Shown: positions 43,898 to 56,348 of the stretch, one piece after another
Numbering within the stretch: position 1 is the stretch's first letter
Layout: each line of letters begins with the position of its first letter
Origin: Reticulascus tulasneorum
Taxonomy: Eukaryota; Ascomycota; Sordariomycetes; Glomerellales; Reticulascaceae
Assembly (NCBI GenBank): GCA_001557505.1
Contig: LSAX01000006.1
Span: 1,674,001 to 1,738,000 of the forward strand
Direction of reading: 5' to 3'
Length of the DNA stretch: 64,000 nt
Translations under genes and position numbers: made by a program
Notes under the pieces: model-generated
Seen by the model: only the letters and a program-made list of their open reading frames with translations
The model's database searches: none
Told to the model about the DNA's origin: nothing

Positions 43898-44493
43898 TTA
43901 CATAGACAGCGAAGTTCTCTGATTGCAGAGCAGCGAGGCAGTCCAGCGAGACGGGCTTGCATTACGAAAAGTGTTCAGGATGGGAATTCTCAGATATTTA
44001 GTTGCCTTGGTGAAAGAGGCAACGCAGTACGTAGCCCGGCTGCATTCATTTCGTCTTGTTTTCCCCTTGGGGCATGCATATATCATGGAGTTGGACTCAT
44101 GGCTACGTTATCATTAGAAAGGACAGGTCTGGCCGAAATGCATAGAATAATGTTCTCTCTATTCAATCGAGAGCCCTATTTAATTTTCAAAAGCAAACAC
44201 GTAAAACCCACCACATCGCAGCGCCATCCCATGCCGTGTGTATCTGCGTACAGTCCATATCGCTACATACATGCTCCATCCCACTTGGCCCCAGCTCTCA
44301 GGTGAGCGCGTTTCCCAGCGAGTCCTGATTCAGCCAACGCCGCAAAACATGATTTGCCGTTTTTACTCAGACATTACCGTCTCATGCACCCAAAAAGTCG
44401 GACACCCCAAGCATGCCTGCTGTCTATAATCCAAGTGCCCCGGAAACACCCAAGTCTATACGAGAGCGCAAAAGGGAATATCGTACGCCGACC
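43898..44493. other. Spacer between convergent genes
   Basis: 0.6 kb between the 3' ends of the F-box gene and the membrane-protein gene; presumably 3' UTRs. No gene was seen. Confidence 0.6.
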
Positions 44494-46320
44494 TCATGAC
44501 ATCCGGCCATAAGTCCGGTCCTCAATCATCCGCCGATTGCCCCCTGTGCTCCCGTACAGCATCTCCAACAACTTGCCCTTCTGCCTCGTCCGCACTCCCT
44601 CAAGATACCCGCCGACATCTTCCAGTCCGCGAATCTGCTCCTCGAGCGTCAAGGTACTCGAATTCACGCTTCGAACCAACGGACTGACAAGTTTCCGCCT
44701 CAAGCTCTCCAGGTTCGCCTTCAGGGTGAGCAGCTTGCCGTTGTGCTCGACCAAGAGGCCCTTATTCCGCACCGTCTTCTCCCTCACGTTCTGCAAGAGG
44801 AGGCGGTTGCGCTCGTACTTCTTGACCTCCGAGGCATTGGGGCCTAGAATGCGCGTCCACAGGCTGCTCAGTAGGTCGGTGTGTATCTCATCCTGCGCCG
44901 ATGCCTCGCGCACGACAGTGCGGGCGAGGTTGAGGAATTGGTGGTCGATGGCTTCAAAGAGGGCGAATAGGGCGAGGCTGTGCTGCAACTCCGAGTTGAT
45001 GGCGTCTTCAAGGACGGCCAGGAATTCGTTAAAGGTGCGCTGGAGGGTCTGGCGGGTCCTTTGCGGGTTGGACATGCCGAATATGTAAGTGGTGACGGAG
45101 CCTATACGGGTAGGGTTGCCGTGTGGGTTCTCAAGGATTCCGACTTGGGAAAGAAGATTGTGAATATTGTCAAATGCGGATGTTAAGGGAGGAGATGGAA
45201 GCTGTTGGACTTGTGATAGTTCTCTACGCGCCCAGTCCATGACGATCAGAATTCTATGCAAAAGTCAGTGGGCTGCGTGGTGAAAACGGACAGTGAGAGC
45301 GTGGCTTACCCATCAATGTCTCCGTCGACGTTGGCAAAGAACTTGGTCAACTCAATAGCCAGAGTCTTGAGGCTGTCACTCAGCTCGTCCAGCTCCTTGA
45401 CAATAATCGGCGCCGAGGTCATGTTACTCGAGCGCACACTCTCGCCCAGGTCCCAGACAGCGACACCCGTGGCCTGGAGATCGCCTACCTGCGAGGCCCC
45501 ATTCTCCGAGAAGTAAATCATGGGCTCGAAGGACCGCGCAATGCCGGCGACTTTGACCAGGTCGGGCACGGGGCGCTGGGCGGCGGGCTGGAAGAGATTC
45601 CGGACGGCCATGAAGGACATCATTGCGACCAGGCTGGAAAGAATCAGGGACGACCATGATCTCGTCGCGGTGTCCCAGTATGAGCGCACAAACTTTATGG
45701 CGGCCTCGATTGGTTCTGTTCTGTGCTGGACTTCTGCTCGCACTGCGAATCTGATATCTTTGGGAGCTTGATGTTAGCGCATTTGGTAAATACAAGGGGG
45801 GAAAGCATAGAGATGGAGAAAAAAAGGGGAGCATACAATTATCAGCGACATCTCGCGGGGGGGAAACATCCGGGCCCCTGGCCTTCCATGACATGTCTTC
45901 CAGCTTAATGGTGGTGTTGTTCATCTGAGGTTCGGGACTGGGCGACCGTCCCTTGTCGGGGCTCATGGACCCGGTGGGCAGCCTGGTGCGGATGGCACGC
46001 TCCAGGACGACATCGCCCTCGTCGGCGCTGTCGTACTCGGGGCTCGAGTGGCGGGACTTGATGGGGAACGTGCCGAGGATGTTGTCACTCTTGCGCCAGA
46101 AGCCGCTGTCGCGATGGCCGTTTCCGAGGCGGCGCCAGGCCGGAGGACTGTAGCCACCGGCGGACAGCGAGTCTCCCGGATCCTCGCTCTCGTCTTCGGA
46201 GCGGAAGCCAGAATGGTGCGAGGGGTAGCCGAAGTTGCGACGGTGGGGCGGGGGCGTCGTCGGCTCGAAGTCTTGCAATGAAGCGTCCAAGTGATCGAGC
46301 GGATCGAAGGCCATGGTCAT
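44494..46320 (-). CDS. Fungal protein of unknown function with one membrane segment and coiled coil, three exons
   Basis: Exons 46320..45837, 45766..45310 and 45253..44494 (introns 70 and 56 bases) give 566 residues from the first ATG (a second ATG is two codons later). I do not recognise a named family. The first ~160 residues are disordered with many Ser-Pro and acidic sites. A hydrophobic segment (SSLILSSLVAMMSFMAVRNLF, about residues 200-220) should be a single membrane anchor. The rest is helical with conserved-looking stretches (ENGASQVGDLQATGVAVWDLGESVR; a FEAIDHQFLNLARTV helix) and a Leu-rich coiled coil (about 470-530). Layout resembles an organelle membrane protein with a helical lumenal or cytosolic domain; this is inference. 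Just upstream, a different frame codes a second hydrophobic segment (see findings), so the N-terminus is uncertain. Confidence 0.82.
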
Positions 46321-48304
46321 CTTGTTCGATCAGGGCCCCGCTTGCCTCGGGAGCTGGAGGAGGGGCTTCAATGGTCTTGAGCCGTGGTGCGGCAGAGGTG
46401 CGTTTGAGGAAGTCGAGGTTCGGGAGAAGCGTGGGGCGTGTCCAGGAGGATTGGAGGATGTACAGGTAGAGGAAGACGAAGGTCAGGGTCAGGGAGGCGA
46501 TGAAAGTGCTCGGAGCTATCGTGATACTCAGCAGCGAGACGTTATTGTTGATGGTGAGAAGCGACTTCATGGGAGCAGGGCGGGCAGAGTTGATTGCTGC
46601 TACCAAGGTACGAAGCGATCGCAGCGGGTGGTGGTGTGTGGTGTGTGGTGTGTGAAGCCGTGGTGGTTGTGGCAGTACCGGTCGAGGTGAGCAGCACGGG
46701 TGTTGTACGCAACGAGGAGGGAGGGATCGCAGAAAAAACCTTCTCTTGACTCTCTCCCTTTGCTGAATTCATTCGACCAGAGGAGACAGCAGAAAGAAGC
46801 AAGCAAGCAGCATATCCAAAAGCCGGGTGGTTCCCCTGTACTTCTTTTCTACCCAAGCCTGAACGAACAGGTCGAAATCGAGAGGTTGGGAGGCTCCCGT
46901 TCCACTTTCCAGGTCTGAGATGCCAGCCAATCACCGCCTGAATCTGCCAAGGGAGGGCGGTCACTTTTCAGGCCCCTTCGCTCTCTCATCCCCCGTCCCC
47001 CTCTCTCCACTTGCGGCCTGTGCGTTTGTACCATATAGTGAAAATGCCCCCCCGTTAGGCAGAAAAGACACCCGGGGTTTTAAGTGCTTGCATTTGTCAG
47101 TTCGAAAAGTCGGAGGTTTGGTGGGAAACGAGAAGCCAAAATAAACATTAGATGATGGAGGGGTGCAAGGTGATTCGACGAGGACGCCAAAATTCGCGGT
47201 GTGGCAGCTCTCCGGTTAGCGCAGTGTGCCTTAAAAGCCCAGTGCAGGTACATTCTGTGTGGTCCCGCAGGCACGATGGATGCCTCCACTGTTGTTGATA
47301 AAGCTGAGGTGGCTCCAATCAGAGGGGTTTCTTATCTTATCACCCCGCACTTGAGTCCCGCGTATGTATGTGTGTCCGTGTGTGTGTTTACAGTACGAAC
47401 ACTGGTGTACATAAGTCACATCCCTGGCTGGACCTCTCGAAACAATGAAACACACGCCGGAAGAAGAGAAAGCGCTGTCGCTAGTCCCAGTTAATTGCCG
47501 GGTAAGGCGCCAGCTTTGTTGATCCTCTGCCCCCCCACCACCACCACCACCACCACCACCATCACCACCATCACCACCACCACCACCACCACCACCACCA
47601 TCACCACCACCGCCAGATGCAAGCACTTAAAACATTCCAAGATCGGATGATCCAGTATAGCCAATGCTCGATCCGCGCCCCCTCCGAGAAAAAGAATAAC
47701 AATGCTATCTGACGTATTAGTAGATTACCATATGCAGAGTACTTATGTACCTCGCGATAACGATTGGGATTTTCTACGTATTCACTTTGGGTCCACACGC
47801 ATCCAACAAACTAGCAACTGGCTCACGTCACAGCAAAGGTACACACTGCCAGGAAGAGTCCTGTCTGGATTTGGTTATCCTTGAGTAGAGTGTCCTCAGG
47901 AGAGCTTGCCCTTTCAACTGTCTAAGCTAGAGCGCCCTGCTATTACTACGTACCTTAGTATGCTGCGAAACAAAATACTCCCGCTGGCTTTCCCCATCAT
48001 CCCGAGACGCTGATACCTATGTGTCGTAACTCATGCTCGACCCCTGCTGCCATCTATCACTCCATCCCTCCCTCTCGTGCTTCCCCGATTCATAAACCCA
48101 TGTGTTGCTTTTGAATCACCTCTCAAATCTCTGCCCGAATCTCAAACGAACGGCATATGACTATAACTGTCATGTTCCCCCACCAGTCCTAGCATCAGGT
48201 AGTAATTAACCTTGGCTTCGACTTGTCCCGCGTTGGTTGCGAATTCAGAGATTGATCAAACTTGCAAGACGATAACAACATGTCCCGCCTCACCGAGATC
48301 GCTT
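46321..48304. other. Spacer with promoter and CCA repeat
   Basis: Nearest 46320 is an open minus-strand frame (46570 downward) that overlaps the next gene (see findings). The rest has no supportable gene. A CCA-type trinucleotide repeat lies at about 47528-47611. Confidence 0.5.
47528..47611. repeat. CCA/CCAT trinucleotide microsatellite
   Basis: About 80 bases of nearly uninterrupted CCA triplets with occasional CAT. Its reverse strand would encode poly-Gly, which I regard as an artefact. Confidence 0.9.
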
Positions 48305-50589
48305 CTAGTCAATCTTGGCATTGGCCAGGCTACGAGCTGTCGGGTTGCTCAGGTTGTTCACCTGCCGCACCGCAGTCCTCTTGTATTTGCTCTGTTTCCG
48401 CAATCGTTTCCTAGCCACCATGACCGGTACGGAGCTTTTGGTCACCAGGTAGTTTGAGAAAGATCCGAGAATCACACTAGACGGCCACAGTCAGCTTGGT
48501 TCACCCGCCAGACGTCGCGAGGAAACTCTAAACTTACCCCTTGAGAGCACTCCGTCCTCGACTTCCCAGAATCACGAGTGTCGGGTTGACGAGATCGATT
48601 ATCTCGGTGATGAGATGCTTTGGGTTCTTGCAGTGAAGCACCTCTACAATCACTCGCACCTGCAGCTTCGTCTTCCGAAGCAGCCTAGTTACACGCGCTG
48701 TGATATCCTCGACGGCCCTGTGACGCTCCTCCTCTGCCTTGGTGCGCTCTCGGCTTGACGGGCCGGGCGACTGGCTGTGCTGCGACTCGTGCGCAGCGAA
48801 GCTCAGTGCCGACGCTCGAGGAAGATGCGGGAAGACCGGTGTCGGATTCGCTGGCATTGGCGGCACTTTCGCCATCGTCACCGCATTGATGGCCGCCGCT
48901 TGCTCCTTCATTGCCTTGGGCTCGTCGGGGATCAACGACCCTTCAGCCGTGATGATCCCCGTCTCTTCGTCGACGCAGTAGATGGCCATCAGAGTGTCGC
49001 CATCGCGCAAGACTGTGCCGATGGCCCATTCGAGCGCGTGCGTCGACTCGTCGCTCAGGTCGGTTGCTACTAGATACTTTCTAAGCCTGTGGTGTTCATC
49101 CTCCGCCTGCTGCTGGATCTTGCTGAATTCGCCGCGATACACAATTCGAATCGCCCGGTGGGAGTCGGGAGTCGAGATGATGGGCGTCATGGAGAAGGCC
49201 AATTTTTGTGCTCTCTTGATATCCGTAAGATCGGCTTCCTCGTCAGAGTCAACCACGGACGCGGCTCCCGAATGTGGACCTTGATCGTAACTGGTCGTCG
49301 GGTGGACTCCTGGCTTGGATGGCTTGGCTTTCTCTCCGGTGGGGCTGGTGACCGTAATCTCGGGTTCGTCCAATAACGACCGATATTGATATTGCGGTTG
49401 CAGAGAAGCTATTTGAATACCTATGTCGAATTAGCAGCCTTCCAGTCGCTTGGTGGGCGTTCAAGCACTTACGCTCTTCCTCGGCAGCAGCAAGTAAGCT
49501 GAGTGTTTTTCGCCCTCCCGGTTTGCTGTTTGCTTCGGACGGTTGTGGAGCACTGTTATCCACGGATCGAGGTGATATTCCACGGCCTCTGGGGTGTTCG
49601 TCGTCGGTCGAACTTTGGTTCTCTTCGTCGCTGCTATCCTCGAGCTCGTCACCGTCGGGGCTGAGATAGTCCTTGTTAAGTCTGCCGCTACCGTCCTCTG
49701 CATTGCTTGATCGCTTCCTTTGGGCCAACTGCGACAAGCTGCCACCAGAGAATGCCAAGTTTGCGTCGGAGAGCTTGCGGTATGCGTTGGTGATGTCAAC
49801 CACTCTCCCGTCGTCGAGGGTCGCGGTTCCTGGTATTGGCTGAAAGCGGCCAGAGACATTCGGGGAGTGCGAGCGCAATCCTACTCGGTTGTGGGGAGAC
49901 TTCGACTTGCTGGAGTTGTTCCGGCGCGAAGGTGGGCCAGAAATGGAGTGATGGCGAGCGACATCACCAGGCAACACTATTCCTTGGAGGTCGCTGCCGC
50001 GCATGACCTCGGCCATTACTCCTCCACCACTTCCACCGCCTCCCCCAGCAACCGAGGCTCGTTTCCCGGCTTGCGTGTTACGCTTTGGCAGTGCGTAGCC
50101 GGTGTTGTTGGTAATGATGTCGGAGAATTGGTAGCCGGCCGTTGGGTCGAAGCGAGACAAAGAGGACCTTGGTCCAAAATCCGGCTTCTGGCTGGAGTCC
50201 GAACTAGACCTCGGATGAATGGTGTTGGGCACCTGAGTGCGGAAATTTGACTCCAAAGGCGAGGTTGGGTTGCTCATTACTTGGTTGGGACTGTCGATAT
50301 CCAGCATGCTTCGGACTGGCGGAGGGGGGCTATCGACATCGAGCATGCTGCGGATTGGTTGAGGCGGACTCTTCTTTCCGCCGATGCTGGTAATACTGGC
50401 TGCGTCGTCACCAACATCTAGCATGCTCCGGACGGGCGAGCGGGCACTCGTATACGGCGAAGGAGAGCGGGCAGCGACTGGAGAGCCCGAATTCCAGCTC
50501 CTAGCTATCGGGTTCCCTTCCAACAAGGCAAGCACATCTCTCCGCTCCTCGTCCAGCATGGCCTCCATGCTCATAGGTTGGCGCGACAT
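48305..50589 (-). CDS. Universal stress protein family protein, three exons
   Basis: Exons 50589..49473, 49420..48538 and 48476..48305 give 723 residues. The start is the ATG at 50589 (MSRQPMSMEAMLDEERRDVLALLEG); the upstream open frame lacks family character. The first ~430 residues are disordered, rich in Ser, Pro and charged residues, with three copies of RSMLD[VI] at residues 54, 80 and 93. The C-terminal domain (about 470-690) is a USP fold: YLVATDLSDESTHALEWAIG, MAIYCVDEE, and the nucleotide-binding pattern G-x2-G-x9-G-S in ILGSRGRSALKGVILGS. A long Ala/Pro/Ser-rich insertion splits the domain. The family binds ATP and is stress-linked in bacteria and plants; the fungal role is little known. 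The N-terminal part may be a phosphorylation target. Confidence 0.9.
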
Positions 50590-51872
50590 CTTGAAGATAA
50601 TGTTCTTCTTCTTCTGCGTCTTCCTGTTCGAGTAGGTGTATACGGACCGACGAGAAAAGACGTGCGGTCGGGGAAAGTATTTTTTTTCGCTTTCCAAGTC
50701 GTCAAAGTAATCTGTCGATTTTCCGATGATCGCTAGCGGGGAATGATCTTTCGAAGCTGGCGCTGGCGGTTCAAGTTGTTCCGCAGAAACAGCATTGTGT
50801 GAAGACGGGACGCGCTCTACCAATGGCCCTGGATCATGGCGGTAGTCCGACTGGGAAAAGTTGCCCTTGCGTTCTTGAGCTAGCGTCTTGTGAGAGCACG
50901 ATCTGGACGAGGTCAATGAGTTTGCGAGTTCAGAGAGAAAAAGGTAGGTAGTTGGGTTTGGGGGACCAGGTTGGTGGTGGTGGTGGTGGTGGAAGTGGGG
51001 AGGGTGGGAGAAGGTCGGACGGCCGAGGAGGGGAGGGGTAGGTGCTCTCCTTCTTTACCTTGGGGGATTCAGTGGTAGGTATCCATGCGACTGCACTAAG
51101 TACCAAACTGGCTAAGAGAGGTCGGGATCGGCGCCAACAGAACCTAGGTCTAGGCCGCGGAGTACCTTCGAAATGGCACCCGTGACTTGAGGCAGGTGAT
51201 TGAATACAGTGTTCAAGCGCTAGAACAGTGATCGGAGCCTTCGAGTCTACCTAGTAGTTGGTGCTCCACTGCTTAAGGTAAAGCTCAGTGTTTCCGCAGA
51301 GACTCTTTGACACCGTTTGCAAAAGAGCGGATGCGACGAACATCACAAACGGAACTCCACGTATGCCTCTTCATTTTATCGTAAATCTTCCTACACTCAC
51401 GTCCGAATTCCCGGGATAGGACGATTGCGCCGATATTGCTAGAGGCTGGCAACCGAGTTTTTCCAAGGCAATCTAATAAAGAACGCACAGTGTGCCACGG
51501 TGCGCTGGCCACTCGTGTCCAATGCCAAGAGCACTGCCTCTTGAGCACGGCAGCCCGAACTGTGAGCTAGTCGTTATCAAGCGGGTGATGACGGGCGTCC
51601 ATCAGGCTTTGTCGCACGAGAAGCTACCTTTTGAAGATTAGTGCAGTCCATCGATTCAGTTACGGATTCCAAGTGGAATCAGTCGAATCAATCGTCGCCT
51701 CTCAAGATTTCAACATGGTGCAGGGGCTCGGAAGCTGTTCAAGTGTCCGCTGGAAACCACGGGCTCTATATCTTGTTGGCTTGAGCTACAGCTTGACAAT
51801 ATGGTACAATGATACACTATGGTGTTGCAACAACACGAGAATCCGTAGATAGCTCTCATAAGCAGCCCATCA
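50590..51872. other. Promoter of the USP gene and spacer
   Basis: 1.3 kb without a supportable gene. It has a TGG trinucleotide run near 50972-50993. The remaining sequence shows only short frames. Confidence 0.55.
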
Positions 51873-53085
51873 CTATTTCGGCCCTTTCCTGATAATCACC
51901 TTCTTCGTCAAATTCGCTCGAGACGCCGTGGCCACCTTGTGAACTGCTAGCCTCCGCTCCCATAGCGGAGATCGCCCTTCCACAACAGCAACGACCTCTT
52001 GCGCAATGCGATGTGCGAGCTGCGTCCTTCCACTCCCTTGCGAGCTCTTCTTGTCGACCACGTCCAGCAACCACTGGAATGCCTGTCTCCTTCGTTGTCG
52101 CACAGCTAACGGAACTGGCATTTCCAGGTTCTGTCCACCACCAGCACCGCCCTTGATGTATCGAATCCGAATAAGTGGTGCCACCGAGTCGATTGCTAGC
52201 ACGAGATACAACACCGGGTTGAGGGGTAGATGGGATGGCGGAGGAGCTCCAGGCAGTAGGGGAAATCGGGGGTTAATGATCGGGGATGGTGATGTCCGTA
52301 GAAAGTTCAACAATAAAGCCATGTTCTATCGAAACAATTAGAATCATTTCTTAAAAGCCAGTACCATCTCGGAAGCATAGTCTCACCCTTTGTGCGATGC
52401 TCTTTTTCCCGTCGCGCATCATCAAGTTCGTTAGTTGACTTAATACCGGATGGTATCGATCTTTCAGGTGACTTTGTGGTGGAAGCGGTAGGGTAGGCGG
52501 CGGGAATTTGAATCCCGGTCTTTGAGGCTCGACCGCATATTCAGGTTCTGCGCTGCCATTCCCGGCAGAGTCTATCACGATGCCTCTCGAAGCTAGTAGT
52601 TCAATCTCCCCTTCAAGATCCCCATTTGTCGAGGATGGAGGAGGTATTGATCCCTCTCGGAGAAGAGTCTCTTCCTGATCCAGAGTGAGACCACCCTCTA
52701 GTATGACGCTGTCTTCCTGCCCTCCCACTGCTTCATTCGCTGTCGACACATCTTCAGTCTTTTCTTCCGCGATGGCAGGTTTTCCCGAGGCGGCCTGAGA
52801 TATAGTTAGTAGTCACGGTGACAGCCGGGGGTCCTCTCGGCTCCATACCTGTCGTTCTGCTGGTATCTCACTGTTTTCGGCAGACCGCGTGTTTTGCGGC
52901 GGTTCCGAAGCTGTGGAATTACTCGCGAGTCCACCTGGCGGCTTCACAGGAGGAATTGGGCCGGAGTCGTCCGCATATCGTCGTCTCGGGATCGAGAACG
53001 TGAAGCTCTCCTGGCGCGGTGTCAGGGGTCTAGATCGCAGTGCAAGGGCTCGACACGCAGTGCGTAAGCTCGGCCGCAAAGACAT
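51873..53085 (-). CDS. RSM7: Mitochondrial small-subunit ribosomal protein uS7m, three exons
   Basis: Exons 53085..52849, 52794..52387 and 52325..51873 (introns 54 and 61 bases, all phase 0) give 365 residues. The C-terminal ~180 residues form the uS7 domain: YHPVLSQLTNLMMRDGKKSI, then after the last junction NMALLLNFLRT, NPVLYLVLAIDSVAPLIRIR, and the Arg-rich PVPLAVRQRRRQAFQWLL characteristic of S7. The protein binds the 3' domain of mitochondrial 12S/15S rRNA in the small-subunit head. The N-terminus is rich in Arg, Leu, Ser and Pro (MSLRPSLRTACRALALRSRP) and should be a mitochondrial presequence. An acidic, weakly conserved stretch (about 80-190) separates the two. It lies between the USP gene and the dsRNA-binding gene, all on the minus strand. 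Confidence 0.95.
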
Positions 53086-54778
53086 GATTCGTCGGGTTCT
53101 GTCAAACCAAGCAGAGCTCTAATTGAGGACCTGCGCATCAGCTATTGTGGCATTGCGATATGTACGGGGTGTCTCGATGTCACTATAGAAAATTATGAAG
53201 CCACGGCTGTTCCCGATCGCGTCTGCAGCTGTCGCGGATGAATTGAACTGCCGGCTGCCGAATGTATTTTCCAAGGGCCCCCTTGGCCAGGTCACGAGAT
53301 CAGACGCGTGAGCACGCTCTGTGAGAGACATAGTACACCCTACGATCTGTACCATGGGTCAAACTGATGAGCTTTGCCTAGTTCAAGCCTAGACTGCCGC
53401 ATCAGCTCACCGAGGATCGCGTATTTCCTATCTATCATCCGGACGAGGCGTATAGTCACGCGTCACCAGGGAATTGGTCGTGCTGCAATTCCATAGACAG
53501 ATTTCGATTTCCAACGCCTCGACATGTATCTCTCATCCCACTCGGACATACCACACCAAACTGGGATTCCCTGTGTGTTTTGCTGCAGAGTGACCGAATG
53601 GAAAGTCCCCGTCGTTCCCGTCAGACGAAGCGTGACCACCGCCAACCTGCATGCCACAGGGTAATTAGTGCTGCGGCGGCATCCAGCGGCTCTGTGCCAA
53701 ACAAGGCCCTGCTCTTTAACGTCCCCATCCACTCAGAGTCGCGACCTTGCGCTACATTTCTGTCATGGAGGATCTTCCTCCACGCATGTACGCATAGTGC
53801 TAGTGGTTTGGGCGTGGGATCTCCTCCCGGATTAGATCCTGGCATTCTGCAATGGACCGCTTCGACCTCCCACATTTACGATAGTGGCGGCAGAAGCTTA
53901 CCATACAACCTTGGTGGGGGAGACAAAGCTCGAGGCGAGCTGAAAAAAGTTGTGCGCTCTGTGAGCCCACCCTTACCATGTCATCATACGTTGTCTTGCC
54001 ATGAGAGACGTTGAGCCCAGTCTCCCAGGACCCAAACGGTCTGCCGACGACAAATGGGACATAAATCAAAACAAGTCATATGTGGAAAGTGGTATGGCCG
54101 AAAAAGCAATATACCCTCACATCACCATGGGTCGCAGGGACATTGCCATGGACCGCTAGCAAGGCTAGATCGACATGATCATCTTTTTTTGACATTTCGC
54201 GCAACCTTCCTTGGTGGTTTCTTTTCCCCCTCCGTTGATAATTTCGTAACGCCTCCAAAACATTTGTCAAGTGCTACGCATACATGCGTCTAATGTGACG
54301 GGCCGTGCTCCCCCCGGAAAGTCCAAACCCTGACCTACCTTGCCCCTCGTCCCTCACGAGGCCCTGTTTGTCTCATGTCGAAATGTCTCTTTTTTCCGAC
54401 TCGCTGTTGTCCGTTGTTCACAGTGTAAAATATGAAATGAAAACGAAATCCACCAAAAGAGGGATTCATATTCGCGTAGCCCCTCAGGATCGTCGCAGCG
54501 AGACCTGACGCCTTTCCTACCCAGCCGCGGTGCAGCACCGATGTTTCGCAGAGCCCCAGATTGAACTAAGAATAAAATGAGATTGTGCGCCGTATCCATG
54601 GTTGTCCCTTTGCCGTGTGGCGATGGCCAGTATTCCCTGTCTCAACTCCAGAGGTATCGTACAAAATGGGCATTGGAAGCATATGGATGAGAAAGAGACA
54701 AGGTGTGGTGGAAAACGTTTGCGACAAAGTCTGCCCGCGGGCCGGGTTGTTTTCGATTCGTGTACTGGCAAGAGGTGG
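53086..54778. other. Spacer between uS7m and the dsRNA-binding gene
   Basis: 1.7 kb without a supportable gene. It contains the uS7m promoter and the 3' end region of the dsRNA-binding gene. Frames of 60-140 codons on both strands show no known motif. Confidence 0.5.
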
Positions 54779-55175
54779 TTACCACGATCCCCTGCTCTGG
54801 GTCGGCGAGCTGTTGTTCGAGCCGGTCAGGTATTTGACAGCCCGTTCAGCAGCGTCTTCTTTCGCGTTGTTGAGGTGCTTGCCGTCGTACCAATACCTCG
54901 CCGACAGGGTCTGTCCGTGGACTGTCACTGTGCTGGACCAAGCAGTTCGACCGCCTGCATTGCGCCACCTTTAGTTAGACATGGACTGAGATGAGACCAG
55001 GTTCGCAAGGAAATGTGCTTACCACGTCGATCCGAGACAATTTGGAATACTGGAGGTAGTATATTGGCATCTCTGCACGTTTCTATTGCGGATGATTAGC
55101 GTGCGCCGGTGTTGCCAAGTCTGGGGTTGATGTACCTTCCAAACGCTCAACCCAGGTTTGCGCATAGGAAGACAT
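54779..55175 (-). CDS. 91-residue double-stranded RNA-binding motif protein, three exons
   Basis: Exons 55175..55136 (40 bases), 55082..55023 (60) and 54954..54779 (176) join in frame, with canonical GT-AG introns of 53 and 68 bases. The joined product is 91 residues, starting MSSYAQTWVERLEETCRDAN. It reads as one dsRNA-binding motif: a first helix (SYAQTWVERLEETCR), ILPPVFQIVSDRRGG, a strand with TVTVHGQTLSARYWYDG, and the closing KHLNNAKEDAAERAVKYL, where the Lys/Ala pattern is that of the second dsRBM helix. A short Ser-rich tail follows. No other domain is present. The acceptor of exon 3 (ATGCAG) is the only one that keeps the motif in frame. Free-standing dsRBM proteins are known in filamentous ascomycetes, but I know no assigned function; silencing or RNA handling is speculation. 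Confidence 0.85.
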
Positions 55176-56348
55176 GGTGCGTTTTTGCATTTGGGTGATA
55201 CGATGGATGGACGAGGATCGGGGTAGGAATCAAACTTGATTGCTACCGGATTCGACAAAAGCAGTAGACTGAACAGCAAACTCGCAGTTGAGAGATTAGA
55301 ATTAAGAAAGGGAAGGCGAGTTCTCTCCAAGTGATGTTGAAATCGGTGGGTATCTCGCAACAAAAACAAGAAGGGGATGGGGGTCTCCAGAGACTAGCTG
55401 TGCTTCTTATACTCTAATGAAGCCGGCGGTGGAACGAGCAGAGAGCAAGGGCAATACCATTGGAGTGGTCGAAGTGTGATGTGGCAGAAAAAGATTAGCA
55501 GATGCTGAAGCCCATGTCTTGGAAGAGTGGTTTGTTTGCGCGCGAGGTGGCAGACGGACGGCAGCAACGATTTATGTTGGCTGGCACCCTACGGCATGTT
55601 GCATCTTTGGGGGAGGAAGAGTGGGAGAACGAAGGATGGACGAGAAGAGAAAAGGAAGAGAAAGGGACATGATCCAAAGAAGTAACGAGACAGACTTCCC
55701 GAATTCCCACTTGGGGCTCGAGATGAGATACGGCTGCGTATGTAGATTTCTTTTCTTTTTTCTTTTTTTTCTTTCCTCCTGTCCCCCCGTCTGCAATTCC
55801 TTTTTTTGCTCCCACCCCCTAGTAGCTTTGCTGTCTCTGAAGAGGGAAAAGTCAGAGACAGGAAAGGCAGGGGGATGGGATGTGGTCTGGATGTACATGC
55901 TTGAGGAGGGGTGTGCGTGTGCATGGTGTGCGTGTGTGTGTGTGTGAGCGAGTGTGTACTAAACCAAGAGGTTAGCCGAATGTCATGATAGAAACCTGGC
56001 ATCCTAGTGGGATCGTTTTTTGCTTTTTGGGCTCTGCTCACGCCTCCTTTGGGCTTGAGCGAGAAAATGGCAAGAGGGGAGAAAAGTGACGCCCCCGCGT
56101 TCATCAGAGTGGCCCGTGTGGGTGTGTGTGTCCATCCATCCATGTGTGTGTGCGAAGGAGAGGCGAAAAGCGTAGGTATCGAGGAGATGTAGAGAGGTAC
56201 CCTCGGTTACCTGGGTGTGGTTGGGATACTTGGGCTGAAGGAGACAGTAGAGGAGGCGACCCTTGAGACGGAGATGGAATAGTTTCACATAGTGCCATAT
56301 ACTACGTGTGGTAGTGTACCTATATGTATGCATGTCAGGATGTAGGTC

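Noticed and set aside
47231..47626. Poly-glycine minus-strand open frame
   Set aside because: It is the reverse reading of the CCA microsatellite.
53790..53875. tRNA-like look of a segment with GGATTAGATCC
   Set aside because: The B-box match is poor and no cloverleaf stems could be paired by eye; a tRNAscan run would settle it.
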